From the NCBI GenBank assembly GCA_963576725.1, contig OY755247.1, positions 12,466,534 to 12,530,533 of the forward strand: a stretch of 64,000 bases of DNA. The letters run 5' to 3'. Each line of letters begins with the position of its first letter. Positions within the stretch are counted from its first letter, which is position 1. Source of the stretch: Azorinus chamasolen (lineage: Eukaryota; Mollusca; Bivalvia; Cardiida; Solecurtidae). The notes beneath the pieces are model-generated. The model made no database searches. It saw nothing but the letters and a program-made list of their open reading frames with translations, and was not told where the DNA came from. Shown here piece after piece: positions 31,117-42,300 of this stretch. The position numbers and the translations under genes were made by a program.

Positions 31117-31300
31117 TTTACCCTTTACTCCATATATTCGTCTTTCTTTGCTTTGCAAACAGAGTATATTCAGATCAGACGGTTCCTGAAGTCGCCGTCT
31201 GAGCAGGGTCTGCTCTGTTTGCTTGCGATATAATATAGATATAATTCTACAGTTTCAGCCAAGGCCAAACACTTGAGTGTCCTTGGGCTATTATAATGGG
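31117..31300 (+). mobile_element. family A MITE, right end replaced by LINE sequence
   Basis: TTTACCCTTTACTCCATAT start, arms TTCAGATCAGACGG and GAGCAGGGTCTGCTC (palindrome ~31153-31223), flank up to GAGTGTCCTTGGGCTATTAT. Confidence 0.78.
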
Positions 31301-31309
31301 TGGTTTAAG

Positions 31310-32078
31310 TACTAAGCAACCATCGAGCAGGTGCAAAATCAGTTTTGCAAACAGTTTCTTGGTGTAAACTGTACTACATGTATTACCTCTAGCATGGTTC
31401 TTGGAGAATGTGGTAGACTATTTATAATACAAATTGCATTAAATATTGGTGTAAACTCTTAAATATGACAATTCATAGATATAAAAAAAACTGCTATAAA
31501 ATGCTTAAGGCTCATGTTGACTTAGATAGAGCAAACTGGGTGACTAAGTTAAAAGAACTGTTGTTTAGATATGGTTTTGGTTTTGCATGGCTGTCGCAAG
31601 AAATTGGTGATGTTAACGTGTTTGTGTTATAATTTAGAAGAAGATTAGAAGACTGTATGACACAAAACTGGCATTATGATGTAAATAATTCCTTTAAGTG
31701 CGATGTGTATAAAACCTATCAAACCCACGTTAAATCCTGAAAATATCTGTGTATTTCAAATTACATTAAAGCAAATTAAAAGTTTAGCCCGATTTAGGTG
31801 TTCAAGTCATAAACTAAACATTGAAATGGGGAGACACCTATGTATCGACATAGAGTGTAAACTAATAGTGTATGCTCTGTAAATACCAAGGCAATCTTAG
31901 TCGAAGATGAGTACCATGTTTGTTTAAATGATTTAAGTCAACAGCTCTTGTTCAGATGGTACAATGTTGGTACTGATAGACTACACTTTCATGATTTGTT
32001 AAACAGTGAGAATTATTTTACAATTAAAAAATTAGCTAAATTTGTTTCAGCTGTGTTAGAAATAATAGACAAAAAATG
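31310..32078 (+). pseudogene. LINE C-terminal fragment, frame-broken
   Basis: Broken plus-strand frames read QFCKQFLGVNCTT and LGECGRLF near 31340-31420, LARFRCSSHKLNIEMGRH at ~31783-31836 and EDEYHVCL near 31906-31925. These match, block for block, the open fragment at 1633-2395 (-) (GELGR, LTKFRLSSHDLEMEAGRY, EDEYHFLL). Hence the same LINE family, more decayed; the zinc-knuckle cysteines are partly lost. It has no 5' part. Confidence 0.75.
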
Positions 32079-32210
32079 AATAGAATAAGAAGGTTGTTAC
32101 CCACACTACACAGATACTCATGGTGTGTGAAATGCGCACCTCTGTGTGTACTGATGTGTATAAGCATGTTGTATTATGGGCCGGTGGTCTTTTTTTGCAA
32201 ATAAAATGTA

Positions 32211-32414
32211 CAGCAACACCTCTCTATAACGGCCACTAAATTATATTAATTTGTTTGTATTTAGGGCAGGTGGCTGCTTAACGCAAGGTGAAAGTAAAAC
32301 AGAACGCTCATATAGGAGCGTTCTGTTTTACTTTCACCTTGCTTTAAGCAGCCACCTGCCTTTAACACAAAATATTTAATGTAATTTAGTGGTCGTTATA
32401 GAGAGGTTTTACTG
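32211..32414. mobile_element. family E' MITE
   Basis: CAGCAACACCTCTCTATAAC left end, GTTATAGAGAGGTTTTACTG right end, TA flanks. The palindrome differs from E near the tip (GTAAAACAGAACGCTC, apex CATATAGGAG). A sister copy is at 61120-61324. Confidence 0.92.
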
Positions 32415-32589
32415 TATTGTATCTTGTATGGTATATTTAACCTATTTAATATACATGAGGCTATTTACAGACAGCAGAGTAATCTTTCTGTAACCAAATT
32501 GCGGCTCACCAACCGACCAAATGAGTAGGAGTCCCTCCCAAGTTCAACTCCACCACCTCCCAGTCCTGAAGCAGATGCCTCGTCTACCA

Positions 32590-32667
32590 GGCCGCCTGGT
32601 CGGTATTTGGGTCGGTCTACTCTGTTTGCAAAGGCGAGAAAGGCGTATTTATGGAGTAAATAGTTAA
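32590..32667 (-). mobile_element. half family A element
   Basis: Only the short-flank half: GGGTCGGTCTACTCTGTTTG, CAAAGGCGAGAAAGGCG, ATGGAGTAAATAG-TTAA. Upstream sequence is unrelated to A. Confidence 0.65.
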
Positions 32668-32689
32668 ACACTTAATTAGCCACGTCTAG

Positions 32690-32800
32690 TCTAGTGTTTC
32701 ACATTTAGTTACTACTCATGAATAGACTCAAACAACCGAGTCTTCAATTGTTCACATTGCTACTTTTGCTTTCGAAGGATCGCCCACTTTCAGAATAGTT
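32690..32800. repeat. dispersed repeat Q, copy 2
   Basis: TTACTACTCATGAATAGACTC, ACCGAGTCTTCAATTG and GAAGGATCGCCC parallel copy 1 at 28865-28990. Confidence 0.6.
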
Positions 32801-32930
32801 GTCATGATAGCTCACATATTCTTGCTAGAAAGGTTAACCAAATGTTAAAACCTAGAATTTATGCACATCTTAATGTTTGACGAATCAGGAAGAATGCATG
32901 CACGCCTGGAGAACTTTATGTTAACCCTTT

Positions 32931-33141
32931 TCCTGGTAGGAATGTCTTTCTATGACTTTCCAAATATAGTAGGAACCGCCTGATCAGGGACTACTCTGTG
33001 TCCTGCTGGCGTATAAATATATATGATACTTCAGGGTTTGCCATGGTCAAAAGTTCGGCGTTCATATGTCATTTACAAAATTAATTGAACTGATATTCAT
33101 GATGACATTGTTTCTTATACAACAATACTAAGGAAAGTTAA
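32931..33141 (+). mobile_element. family A MITE, palindrome mostly lost
   Basis: TTAACCCTTTTCCTGGTAGG start, remnant GATCAGGGACTACTCTGTG, long flank, AAGGAAAG-TTAA end. Confidence 0.75.
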
Positions 33142-33295
33142 AACACATTTTAAATCAGATCTTTATAGCTCGACTGGCCTGATTTTTCACATACCCGATT
33201 GAATACTCAATGTGCATGGAAACAACTTTACAACAGCTTTATAGCATGACCGGTGTTGTTACAAAGCAACAAGTAGTACCTGATATTAACCTTTT

Positions 33296-33506
33296 ACTCC
33301 ATGAATATTCATGTAAGAAGTAATGCCATCATGGATATTAGTTATTTTTTATAATGGCATATGATATAATATGGCATAATAGAGCAGGCCCTGGTCAGGC
33401 GGCTCGTACAATATCATATGTCCGTGTGCCATTATAACAAATTATTTCGTTAATATTTATGATGGACTTTATTTCTTACAGGAATATTCATGGACTAAAG
33501 GGTTAA
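33296..33506. mobile_element. family A double-long-flank palindrome
   Basis: Both ends are the A long flank: TTAACCTTTTACTCCATGAA ... ATAATGGCATATG on the left and its mirror CATATGTCCGTGTGCCATTA ... GGACTAAAGGG-TTAA on the right. The short flank is absent, so the whole 211-bp element is one imperfect palindrome. Confidence 0.82.
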
Positions 33507-34104
33507 AACAATATGTTGCTTTGCTTTTTTCATACAGTTGAAAAGTAACTCATATGTTTAATATGCATAATCTACAACAGACATGATTTGTTTGTTGTTA
33601 GTTTGTTTTAAATAAAAGATTAATTGTTATCAATGTTGGTATTTTATTCATTTGCCTTTACTACTCTACAGTAACATTTGTAAATAGAGGATCTTACATA
33701 AGTATTCATTATAAATTGTTTTTATGAAACGATATGAGTTTCATGAAAACAAAATGTAATGAACACGAATGCAAGATTCTTTTTATCATATAACCCTTCA
33801 AAGGTGCCATAGAAAGTGAAACAGACTATATCTGACGGCTGTTTCGGTCATTGTTTACAGTGTAGTACTACTCATTTGTATAAAAATGCACTAGTGCATT
33901 TCCTAGATTTACGACACTCTGTTTTGGCACTCCCGCATCACAGATTATGTGATAATATTATTTACACAACATTGTTATATAAAGATTATGATAATAAAGT
34001 AATTGAACAATGAAATTTAACAAATCAAAAAGGTTAATAACTGATGCTAAAAGCTAATTTCGCCGATACAAGATTGGATACTATTTAACCTAGAATAAGA
34101 CCAA
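33507..34104. other. no recognised element
   Basis: AT-rich; a 65-codon frame at 33816-34013 (+) has no recognisable motif. Confidence 0.4.
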
Positions 34105-34228
34105 TCAGTTGAACATTATAAATCAGTTGAATATTGTAAAGCAGTCGAACATTGTAAATTAGTTGAACATTATAAAATCACAGTTGAACATGGTTATTCA
34201 CAGTTGAACATTGTAAATCAGTTGAAAT
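34105..34228. repeat. ~18-bp tandem repeat, about 7 copies
   Basis: CAGTTGAACATTGTAAAT repeats with variants and two short expansions. Confidence 0.85.
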
Positions 34229-34359
34229 ACCGACCAAACATCATGATTGCGAAATATGAGGATGAAAGGTTTCTTATGGTTGTTCAGCATGGCAGAAAGG
34301 GTAGACAATTTCAATACCTACTAAACATTCATGGACTCAGTAATTATAATAGAATATGG

Positions 34360-34447
34360 AAGGCCATTGCTCCAATAGGAACCTTCTGATCTTGTGTCTA
34401 CTCATTTTGCAAATGCGTGAAAAAGCACTTATACTAAGGAAAGGGTT
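34360..34447 (-). mobile_element. half family A element
   Basis: GCTCCAATAGGAACC apex, CTTGTGTCTACTCATTTTGC and the short flank to GGAAAGGG-TTAG. Confidence 0.65.
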
Positions 34448-34449
34448 AG

Positions 34450-34969
34450 TGAAATATTAATTAATAATTGAAGCGTTGACATGTGTTCACAGTTTCGGGA
34501 AATGTGTATTTCATACGGAGTTCCGGTGAAAGGTTGGCGTTCATCTAAAATGGATCGGATACGCATATTCTGTATGGTCACCGTAAATTGAAATTTCCAT
34601 GGCACTTTTAAGGGTTCTGTGATAAAAAGAATCTTACATTCGTGTTCATTACATTTTTTATATGAAGCTCGTTTACTATAACGAATATGACACTCGCTAA
34701 GATCGTCTATTTATCAACATAGGCTTGGTTGGCTTATATCGGGATTTACGTCACTTTAAATCTGAGAAAACAGTTTTGAAAGTGTAATTTCTATGAATTT
34801 GGTAGAAAATATACCGAAACATTTCTTTAAGAGTACTTTATACTCGAATCGATAGTCTTTGATGACCGTTTCCAGTTGTTTTTCATGGCAACCAGTATAT
34901 TACATAGATGTCCAATATTTGAAGTAATCTAATAGAGGACAACTCAGTTGTCATTTCTGTGAAAATTAA
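34450..34969. other. no recognised element
   Basis: No repeat family or reading frame of note was recognised. Confidence 0.4.
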
Positions 34970-35275
34970 TTAAACGTTACTGTACTGTAGGATATACTTA
35001 TCTTGTACTGTACTGTAGGATAACATTATCCTGTATTGTACTACTGTAGGATAACATTATCCTGTACTGTACTACTGTATGATATAATTATATTTTACTG
35101 TACTGTAGGATATAATTATCTTGTACTGTACTGTTGGATAAAAATATCTTGTATTGTACGGTTTTGTAGGATATAATTATCTTGTACTGTACTACTGAAG
35201 GATAAAATTATCTTGTACAGTACTGAAGGATATAATTATCTTGTACTGTACTGCAGGATAGAATTATCTTGAAAG
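34970..35275. repeat. ~29-31-bp minisatellite, about 10 copies
   Basis: CTTGTACTGTACTGTAGGAT followed by ATAATTAT recurs with small differences (extra ACT in some copies). Confidence 0.9.
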
Positions 35276-35375
35276 TACTTGTTGACATCACTCTTTACGT
35301 AATGCACAGCGCCTGACAACGGAGATACAGGACGAACACACTAGCATAACAATAGCACACATTGGCACCTATGAT

Positions 35376-35622
35376 TTAACCCTTTCGGCGCCAAATTTCT
35401 AATTGTCGTCTGCAATCCAATTTCTGTTAAATCATTTGGTACAATAAGGAATAGAGATAAATAAATGAAAAATTCAAAGGAATAAAGCACAGATATAGCA
35501 ATAGAGATTGAGACAAATAGTGAAGCCCCTGATAAGACGCCGCCTTGAAAAGGCGTCGTCTGATCTGGGACTGCACTATTTGTCGTGGTGCATTTATGCG
35601 ACATCGGCGGTGAAAGGTTTAA
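35376..35622 (-). mobile_element. family D MITE
   Basis: TTAACCCTTTCGGCGCCAAA start, GGCGGTGAAAGG-TTTAA end. Palindrome at 35514-35582: CAAATAGTGAAGCCCCTG, apex GCCTTGAAAAGGC. Sister copies at 57669 and 58960. Confidence 0.88.
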
Positions 35623-35659
35623 AAAAATATTCTTACAAGTCTAGATTATACATAAAGTG

Positions 35660-35796
35660 AAGCGAAATTATTTCAGAGTGTACTCAAATACTAAAGTCGT
35701 CCTATCTCCACCATTCAGACGATTCTAAAGAGTGGTCACGACATAGGATTTTTTGGTGGAGAAATAAAGCATTTACGTGTCTTATCTGGAGCTCTG
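35660..35796. mobile_element. family F MITE, one palindrome arm mostly deleted
   Basis: CTCAAATACTAAAGTCGTC left part, then a jump from CTATCTCCACCATTC to GACGATTCTAAAGAGTGG; right end CTTATCTGGAGCTCTG. Confidence 0.75.
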
Positions 35797-35934
35797 ATTA
35801 TAATCAAAGGTAGGAACATGCATTTATCATTCACGTTTATGCTTCTCAAACATATCAGTCTCAGCGAAACAAATTATTAAATGTTTGCAGACTAACATAG
35901 AAGCAAAATACCTAACAGAAAACCGCTATTTCAA

Positions 35935-35998
35935 ATATTTCGAATATTCAGTAGGTATTGAAACTCGGAATATAAATATAGAACAAGGAAAGGGTTAA
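35935..35998 (-). mobile_element. family A subtype tail
   Basis: GTAGGTATTGAAACTCGGA and AGAACAAGGAAAGGG-TTAA match the end of the A-subtype element at 58059-58312. Confidence 0.5.
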
Positions 35999-36196
35999 AT
36001 ACCGATAATGATATTTGTTCGAACACTCTGGGTTTACAATCAATCAATCCTCTTGCACTACTTGATACAATTACAACACTCTCGTAACGATGGTGATGTT
36101 GTAAATGACAGCACATATTTCAAATGTGTCAGATTTATAAAAATGTTTTCTGGTTTACGAAAAAAGAATCTCACGCTCGTGTTTCTTCCTTAACGG

Positions 36197-36415
36197 TTTG
36201 TCCCTTTACTCCATACATACACCTTTCTACGTTCTCCTGTAGGAGCTGTCTGGTCAGGATCTGCCCTGTAAGCGTATGATTTAACATAAATATGTATCTA
36301 CAGTGTCTGCCATGGGCAAAACGTTCTATTTCATTGTATTAGTATAACAATTAATCTAATTAATATTCACGATGCCATTAGTTCTTACATAAATATTCAT
36401 GGAATAAGGGGTTAA
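36197..36415 (+). mobile_element. family A MITE with one palindrome arm deleted
   Basis: CCCTTTACTCCATACATA, ACACCTTTCTACG joined directly to the apex TTCTCCTGTAGGAGC, then the other arm and long flank to GGAATAAGGGG-TTAA. Confidence 0.78.
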
Positions 36416-37147
36416 AATCCTTCAGCAAATTCAGATATCTCAAACTGGATTAACACTATCGTTCAATAACTGATTGGCTATTTCCATTTTGGAAGTAAAT
36501 GCCAGCACTCAACGGAAAACCCTTTTTGAATAATAGTATGACGCTCGCTATGGCTGTAATGATAAAAATATAAACAGAAATACTTATGTAATATGCTCTT
36601 TTTTGCGAAACCATTTTTCGTCAAGCTGTCAACGTGTTGTTATTATTATATAGTCATTCATTTGAATAACCGCTTAATGGTAATAATAATTGGAATATTT
36701 GGATGAAGGAAAGTAGACACGAATAAAATAGTGTACAGTAAAAGCCCTATGAACAATGGTTTACATATTGTTTTTCGACAGTTTGATAATTGTATATAAT
36801 GAACACATGTATTTTACATAATATCATATATTCACACAAAACGAATGTCATGAATAACAATTAAAATATTCTATTTGGCAATAATATTTATTAGCATTCA
36901 GAAAAATATAGTTTGAATTTATATCGCGGTATATTAATGGTAATAATTATTTACAGTTATCGTTTTCAAAGCATGCAAAATAGTTTTAGTTTTATTATGT
37001 CATTTTGCAAAAGGGAACACTGTACATACATTTCAAAATCATTAACAACGAAATACAACATTTGCAACTAAAACTGAAACCGATATAACCATGTTCAAAA
37101 CATATATTACAAGTACTTTTATTTGCGTCGATATAAGTTCTGAGTAC
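36416..37147. other. AT-rich DNA, nothing recognised
   Basis: No repeat family or coding domain is recognised in this stretch. Confidence 0.4.
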
Positions 37148-37288
37148 TTAACCCTTTCAATGATAAATTGTCAAATGGTTCTATTCAAAACTTCAAAAAG
37201 GTCGAGCTTATTCGAAGATATATTTTTTAAAAAAAGTGTAACGTAACTTGATAAACTGTGCAGACCATGGTGAGAGGGCTCCTATGAA
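37148..37288 (+). mobile_element. family N MITE, truncated
   Basis: TTAACCCTTTCAATG start and AACTGTGCAGACC...GAGAGGGCTCCTATG match the N element at 4573, then stop just past the palindrome apex. Confidence 0.7.
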
Positions 37289-37599
37289 TTACCTAGTTCT
37301 ATTTAATACGAAGATTGGCTATTTCAGTTTATGAAGGAATCGATTGTTGTGTAATTTGACGAGTGTGATCTTCTTCTATTTTGATATTCACAAAAGCTCG
37401 ATCAAACGTCAGTTCTACCATCCCTAATGTTTTGTCTTTTAAATGTCAATCCAGATCAATGTGCGAATGTCTTTGAAGTATTTAGGATTGTCTTTGAAAA
37501 GGCAATATTTTAATATTCAGTGCTGCTGCTTCTGTACACAAACACAGCGTCATAATTAATACGAATAACTAGAAAACCTGTTCATTACTGGCTTTATGG

Positions 37600-38045
37600 A
37601 AAGCCTTTGCCCCACGCAAATTGATAAATGCTTTCTACAGTTTGCCATTTGCATTGTGCTATTTGCATTTTGCTATTTTCCTTTTGATATGTGCCCTATG
37701 CAAACTGATAAATGCTTTCTACATTTTGCTCCATGTGTATTTGCATTTTGCTTTCCGTTAAGTGATTTATACTAGTTACTGCATAAGTGTTTTGTTTTAA
37801 TTGTATTTCTAATTGATATTTTATTTCTTTTATTTGCCCAGTGCTGTTTTTTGTTTAACCAATGTTATTTGACAGTTGTCAAATATGTCTTTGATATTTC
37901 CCCAATGCTATTTACTAATAAACCATTGCCGTTTGATAGATGTCAAATGCTTTTTGGTATTTGCTCTATACCTGTTGGTATTTGCCAAATTCCTTTTAGT
38001 ATTTGCAAAAATGTTCTTTGATAGTTACTGATTGCTAAATGAATG
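37600..38045. repeat. degenerate ATTTGC-rich repeat
   Basis: Irregular recurrence of GCTATTTGCATTTTGC, CAAATGCTTT and TGATATTTGCC-type phrases, about every 20-60 bp. Confidence 0.6.
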
Positions 38046-38511
38046 GATAGATAGTTTCATTTACATCAGTACCACACATGTTACACACATCCTATTAATT
38101 TACATTATATCATATGCATATGTGGTGTATTACATTGTACAACTGATATTAAGAAAAAAAACGAATCAGTCAAAAACGTTTACGATGAGAGAACCTATAT
38201 AACGAACACTAAAGGACTAGTAATAGTATGTAAAAAGAACATTTACTTAAACGTATGTTAGAATCATTAACATTAATAACCCAATAAGGTCAAAGACTAA
38301 GTTTCGATGGGGTCCTCAAAATGTATGTTAGTATTGCTAAATCATTTTTTTTATATTTGCCTAATGCTTTCTGATAATTTCGGAAGTTCTATCCCCCCCC
38401 CCTTAAATTTCTAAATATCAGGAGTTAACCTTAGCATGAAGTGTAAATACCAAAACTCATTTTTAATTTGCATTGTATTTGTAATTACTGTAATAATATT
38501 GATATTCAGTA
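38046..38511. other. nothing recognised
   Basis: Contains a poly-C tract near 38393-38402 and no recognised family. Confidence 0.4.
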
Positions 38512-38751
38512 TTAACCCATTCCCCTATGTAAGCGCAGTTTGACGCATCTGCAAACAGAGTAGACCCAGATCAGACGGCTCCTATAGGATCAGGGTCTGC
38601 TCAGTTTGCTTATGGCGTAGTATAGATCTGATTCTACAGCTTCTGCCTGAGCCAAAATGTCATGTGGTCATATGCCATTACCAAAAATAATGTTATTAAT
38701 ATTCATGACGTCATTATTTCCTACATGGGTATTCATCAGGGAAAGGGTTAA
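38512..38751 (+). mobile_element. family A MITE
   Basis: TTAACCCATTCCCCTATG to GGGAAAGGG-TTAA. Short arm GACCCAGATCAGACGG; the far arm has lost ~12 bp after CTCCTATAGGA. Its flanks match the intact 10532 copy, read in the other direction. Confidence 0.88.
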
Positions 38752-38874
38752 ACATTCAGCGAAAGGCAAACTGCAACAAGCTAAAGACAACGATTTCGGT
38801 TCTACATAGCAACCCTCCAATCATCAAATTATGAATTAACGATAACATATTATCCAAAAACAAAAGAAAAACTA

Positions 38875-38975
38875 AGTTTAAAAATGATTTTCATAAGTCA
38901 AAGAAAGTTACTAAAACACAAAAGAAAAACTAAGTTTAAAAATGATTTTCATAAATTAAAGATATTTATCTATAA
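38875..38975. repeat. ~54-bp direct duplication
   Basis: AGAAAAACTAAGTTTAAAAA and TGATTTTCATAA occur twice. A 103-codon frame (38884-39195) crosses it without a recognisable domain. Confidence 0.7.
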
Positions 38976-39137
38976 ATTACATGAACATATTAATTATAGA
39001 GAGTGTCCCCGAAAAAGGAATATCGGTCATCAGTATAGACAAGACTGTAGTGTGGGCATCTGTAGGAGTCTGCAAAGGGATTTTCATATTGCAACTTGTA
39101 TACATTGTTGTGACAAGCTTGTTTTAGTATGTATTTA

Positions 39138-39235
39138 CAGTCAACTCACGTTACAACGATCACGTTCGTTCCCACCGAATGTTTCGTTGTACTGAAAACG
39201 TTGTTGTAACGAAACTTAAGCGATAAGCGTAATAT
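39138..39235. mobile_element. family R TA-type MITE fragment
   Basis: TA-CAGTCAACTCACGTTAC end, with CGTTACAACGATCACG mirrored by CGTTGTTGTAACG. The right end is not found. Confidence 0.5.
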
Positions 39236-39245
39236 ATATGCACTT

Positions 39246-39536
39246 GCAAATAGTGCAGACCCATATGAGACAGCTCCTAGAGGCAAATAGTGCAGACCCA
39301 TATGAGACAGCTCCTAGGGGCAAATAGTGCAGACCCATATGAGACAACTCCTCCTAGAGGCAAATAGTGCAGACCCATATGAGACAGCTCCTCCTAGAGG
39401 AGCTGTCTCATATGGGTCTGCACTATTTGCCATAATAATTCAGTGGGTACAATTGATCCAAGTGTATCATTATTCAAATGATTAATATGCATCGTGGATG
39501 AATTTACGTTTAAATATTCAGCATGAGAAGGGTTAG
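39246..39536 (-). mobile_element. family I MITE with left palindrome arm in four copies
   Basis: Left arms GCAAATAGTGCAGACCCATA start at 39246, 39283, 39320 and 39360; only one right arm (39399-39430) exists. The element continues to TTCAGCATGAGAAGGG-TTAG. Confidence 0.88.
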
Positions 39537-39659
39537 TATCTACGGTCAGGTAGTTTTGTTTGACAAATTAATGTCAGTATTTTGAATATTCCGTTTTTAT
39601 CGAATGAAGTTATATCTAGAGTTCACTGGATGTCTGTAGTTTGGAAATACAGTTGAACT

Positions 39660-39960
39660 TCCTTATGTCGAACTTCAAGGGACACAACGAATTACTTCGA
39701 GATAACTGAAATTTGAGTCATTCGATTTCTAATATGGACAAGTTCACGCGTTATTGCAGGTCTAAAGTACAGGAACTTTCAGCATTACTTTCGATCTGCA
39801 TTAAAGCTGTCACATATATATATATATTTTTCTATGTATGCGTAGTGATACATTTCGGAATAATTATGTATTGTAAATTTTGTTTTGGAAGTGTTTAATT
39901 TTTACACCGAGTTTTTCCGAAGCTCGAGTTATCTGATTTCGAGATATCGAAGTGCAACTG
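39660..39960. mobile_element. family K MITE, best-preserved ends
   Basis: CAGTTGAACTTCCTTATGTC left end, GATATCGAAGTGCAACTG right end, TA on both sides. The palindrome is damaged (CTAAAGTACAGGAACTTTC). Confidence 0.88.
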
Positions 39961-40383
39961 TATATAGTTTGAATCAATATGTATATCCGGAAAATGAAGC
40001 CAGATATGTCATGTAACTACATATACGCTCTACTTTCAACATCTCGTATTTTCTCTTGGTAAACTGAAGTTTTGTAACGACAAGGCCGTGCATTTTGTAA
40101 TTCTCAATTTATTCTGCTAAAAGCTACGCAGTAGCACAGAAACCATTTAAACCTAAATTTGCACCGGGGAATACGTTTTATTTTGACAGTCTATAGTCAT
40201 AACTTAACGCCATTCAAATCGTAATCAAGCTGCGGGGAATAAAGTATACATCCTGATTAGATGACGGGTATTCCAGTCTGATCAGGATCCAAACTGAGCC
40301 ACCAGATTTGTAGACGGCAGGTGACAGGTGCTCTGAGAGGCATTAGGCCAACTTACTATTCTATCTTGCTAAAATGGTGTTTG
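39961..40383. other. mostly unrecognised, with a C remnant
   Basis: At 40237-40300, ACATCCTGATTAGATGACG and CTGATCAGGATCCAAACTG are decayed C palindrome arms. The rest is unrecognised. Confidence 0.45.
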
Positions 40384-40638
40384 TTAACCCTTTATTCCAT
40401 AAATACGCATTTCTACGCCTTTGCAAATAGAGTAGACCCAGATCAGATGGCTCCTATAGGAGCCGTCTGATCAGGGTCTGCTCTGTTTGCTTATGAAATT
40501 ATATAGATTTGCTTCTATAGTTTTTACTGTACTTTGACCAAATATTTTCATGTTCATGTGCCATTATAAGAGTTGATCTAATGAATATTCATGATGCCAT
40601 CATTTCTTATATGAATATTCATGGAATTAAAAGATTAA
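40384..40638 (+). mobile_element. family A MITE, intact
   Basis: TTAACCCTTTATTCCATAAA to CATGGAATTAAAAGA-TTAA. Palindrome 40423-40490 with CCAGATC on the short-flank arm and CCTGATC (complement) on the long-flank arm, apex GCTCCTATAGGAGC. Confidence 0.92.
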
Positions 40639-40654
40639 AACCCTGATCTGTTGG

Positions 40655-40790
40655 AACTTTTATTTAGGTCCGATTTGTTTAAGCTTTTGAGAAACTATTG
40701 ACTGAGTTTCCAATAGTTTGTATCCTGTTCAGTCAACAAGTAACTCGACGTCTCATTTGTATCCAAGCTGCAAATATAAGGCATGTCGCA
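40655..40790. mobile_element. C-like element with AAGCTTTTGAGAAAC flank
   Basis: AAGCTTTTGAGAAACTATTG then GTTTGTATCC, CGACGTCTCATTTGTATCC and AAGCTGC. The same flank precedes the C palindromes at 52900 and 53600, defining a subfamily. Confidence 0.6.
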
Positions 40791-40802
40791 CTTAGCCACG
40801 GG

Positions 40803-40979
40803 TTAACCCATTTCCGCATAGGCTATTTTTATGCTCAACCTCTTTAAATAAATATACCGAAAAGGAGCATTTGCTACAACATAGGAATTTATGGAGGAAA
40901 TGCTCTATTTATCACAATAGTTTCGAAATGTGACTTTTACAGGGGTGTCCAAATGCATCAATATGAGGGAATTGGTTAA
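40803..40979 (+). mobile_element. family B MITE, left palindrome arm replaced
   Basis: TTAACCCATTTCCGCATAGG to GAGGGAATTGG-TTAA. The left arm is missing; GGAGGAAATGCTCTATTTAT begins at the apex side. Confidence 0.82.
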
Positions 40980-41066
40980 GAATTGCACTCGTGATTTTCA
41001 GAATTATCCAAATATCGAAGAGCATGGTTGTTCTTTTATAATTGTTGTTTCGCGGTGGGCTAATAC

Positions 41067-41232
41067 ATTGCAAATTACATATTATAAATATACTTCTATT
41101 TGTGATGTAAGATTAATGTCCAAACATCACATAAAGCGTAAACGGTAACTGCATATATTTGTCATTTATAATATAAATCTACTTCTATTTTTGGTGTAGG
41201 TTTGTTTTGCAAACATCACATAAAGCATAAAT
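41067..41232. repeat. ~80-90-bp imperfect direct repeat
   Basis: TACTTCTATTTGTGATGTA...CAAACATCACATAAAGC occurs twice. Confidence 0.7.
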
Positions 41233-41293
41233 GTTGACAGCGTTTTCCCTTGCAAAGCATAACATTCGGATTTCAATTTCCAGGCATGATTTG

Positions 41294-41554
41294 TTAATCC
41301 TTCACTCATTGAAAAGTCATGTAAGAAATAATTACATCATTAATATTAGTTAAATTATTTTTTATAATAGCATATGGACACATGCATTTTATGGTCATTG
41401 CAGCGACTGTAGAATCCTATCTATATTCTATCATAGGCAATCAGAGCAGACGCAGAGCAGACGCTGATCAGACGGCTCCTATAGGATCCGTCTAGTCTGG
41501 GTTTACTCTGTTTGCAAAGGCGAAGAAAGAAATAATAATGGAGTAAAGAGTTAA
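41294..41554 (-). mobile_element. family A MITE
   Basis: TTAATCCTTCACTC start, GAGTAAAGAG-TTAA end. The outer arm GCAGACGCAGAGCAGACG shows an 11-bp duplication. Apex CTCCTATAGGATCC. Confidence 0.85.
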
Positions 41555-41650
41555 AGCTAGTAATGTGAATCAAATATCAGATTCCGTCTTACGAAAGATC
41601 GTCCGACAGAAAGTATTGTAAGTTCTAACAAGTTACGCACGACATATCAG

Positions 41651-41842
41651 GGCAACGGATAAAGATGCGTACACAAATACTAAAATTGTCATTCCTCCAC
41701 CAAATCCTATGTTGTGACCTGTCTTTAGAATCGTCTCGAAGATCCGCCAACTCCTATGTTGTGACAATTCTTTAGAATCGTCACGAAGAGAGACTATTCT
41801 TAAGAATGGTCACAACATATGGTTTGGTGGAGAAATAAGGGA
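41651..41842. mobile_element. family F MITE, palindrome partly triplicated, right end cut
   Basis: CAACGGATAAAGATGCG left end. CCTATGTTGTGAC and TTTAGAATCGTC appear twice on the left before GGTCACAACATATGGTTTGG. The right end is replaced by the next repeat. Confidence 0.75.
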
Positions 41843-42300
41843 GTAATTAGTCCCCAACTGGCAACGCCGGAGGGAATTATAGCTTGGCACTCCGTCCGGC
41901 TGTACGTCAGTCAGTCCGTCAGTCACACTTCAGTTTCCGGACTTTTTTCTGATACCCTAGCAGATATTAAAGTGATAGTTGGTATGCAGCTTTATAATGA
42001 ATTACAGATCAATATGTATGGAAAATATAGTCAAACAGGGACAAACGAAATGACACCGCACCAAACACCATCAAACAAGAAACGGTATAGCCACAAGACA
42101 AAGCTTAACAGTACGCATATCTAGACGAAAAACATTAAACATTAAGCATATTAAATAACAAAGTTGACCATAGGCTGAAAGCAGGAGTACCGCCTTGGAA
42201 CGGTCAGTAGCCAAAAACAGCTACTGGGGGGCTTAAACCTGGTTTACGGGTACCCTACCTCGCCCTTATCCCACTTTCACCAAAGTCAAAAATGTTTGAA
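41843..42300 (-). mobile_element. retroelement fragments incl. Penelope-like terminal repeat
   Basis: CCCCAACTGGCAACGCCGG and a CAGTCAGTCCGTCAGTC tract at 41850-41930 are unclassified. From ~42000 to 42300 the minus strand matches 19637-19840 (GTTTTTGGCTACTGACCG, TTCCAAGGCGGTACTCCTG, GATGGTGTTTGGTGC) and extends into CACTGGGGG-like sequence of the same family. Confidence 0.65.

Noticed and set aside
31152..31223. A-type hairpins as miRNA genes
   Set aside because: High copy number, near-perfect zero-loop pairing and TTAA ends identify them as MITEs; small-RNA production remains possible but is not shown.
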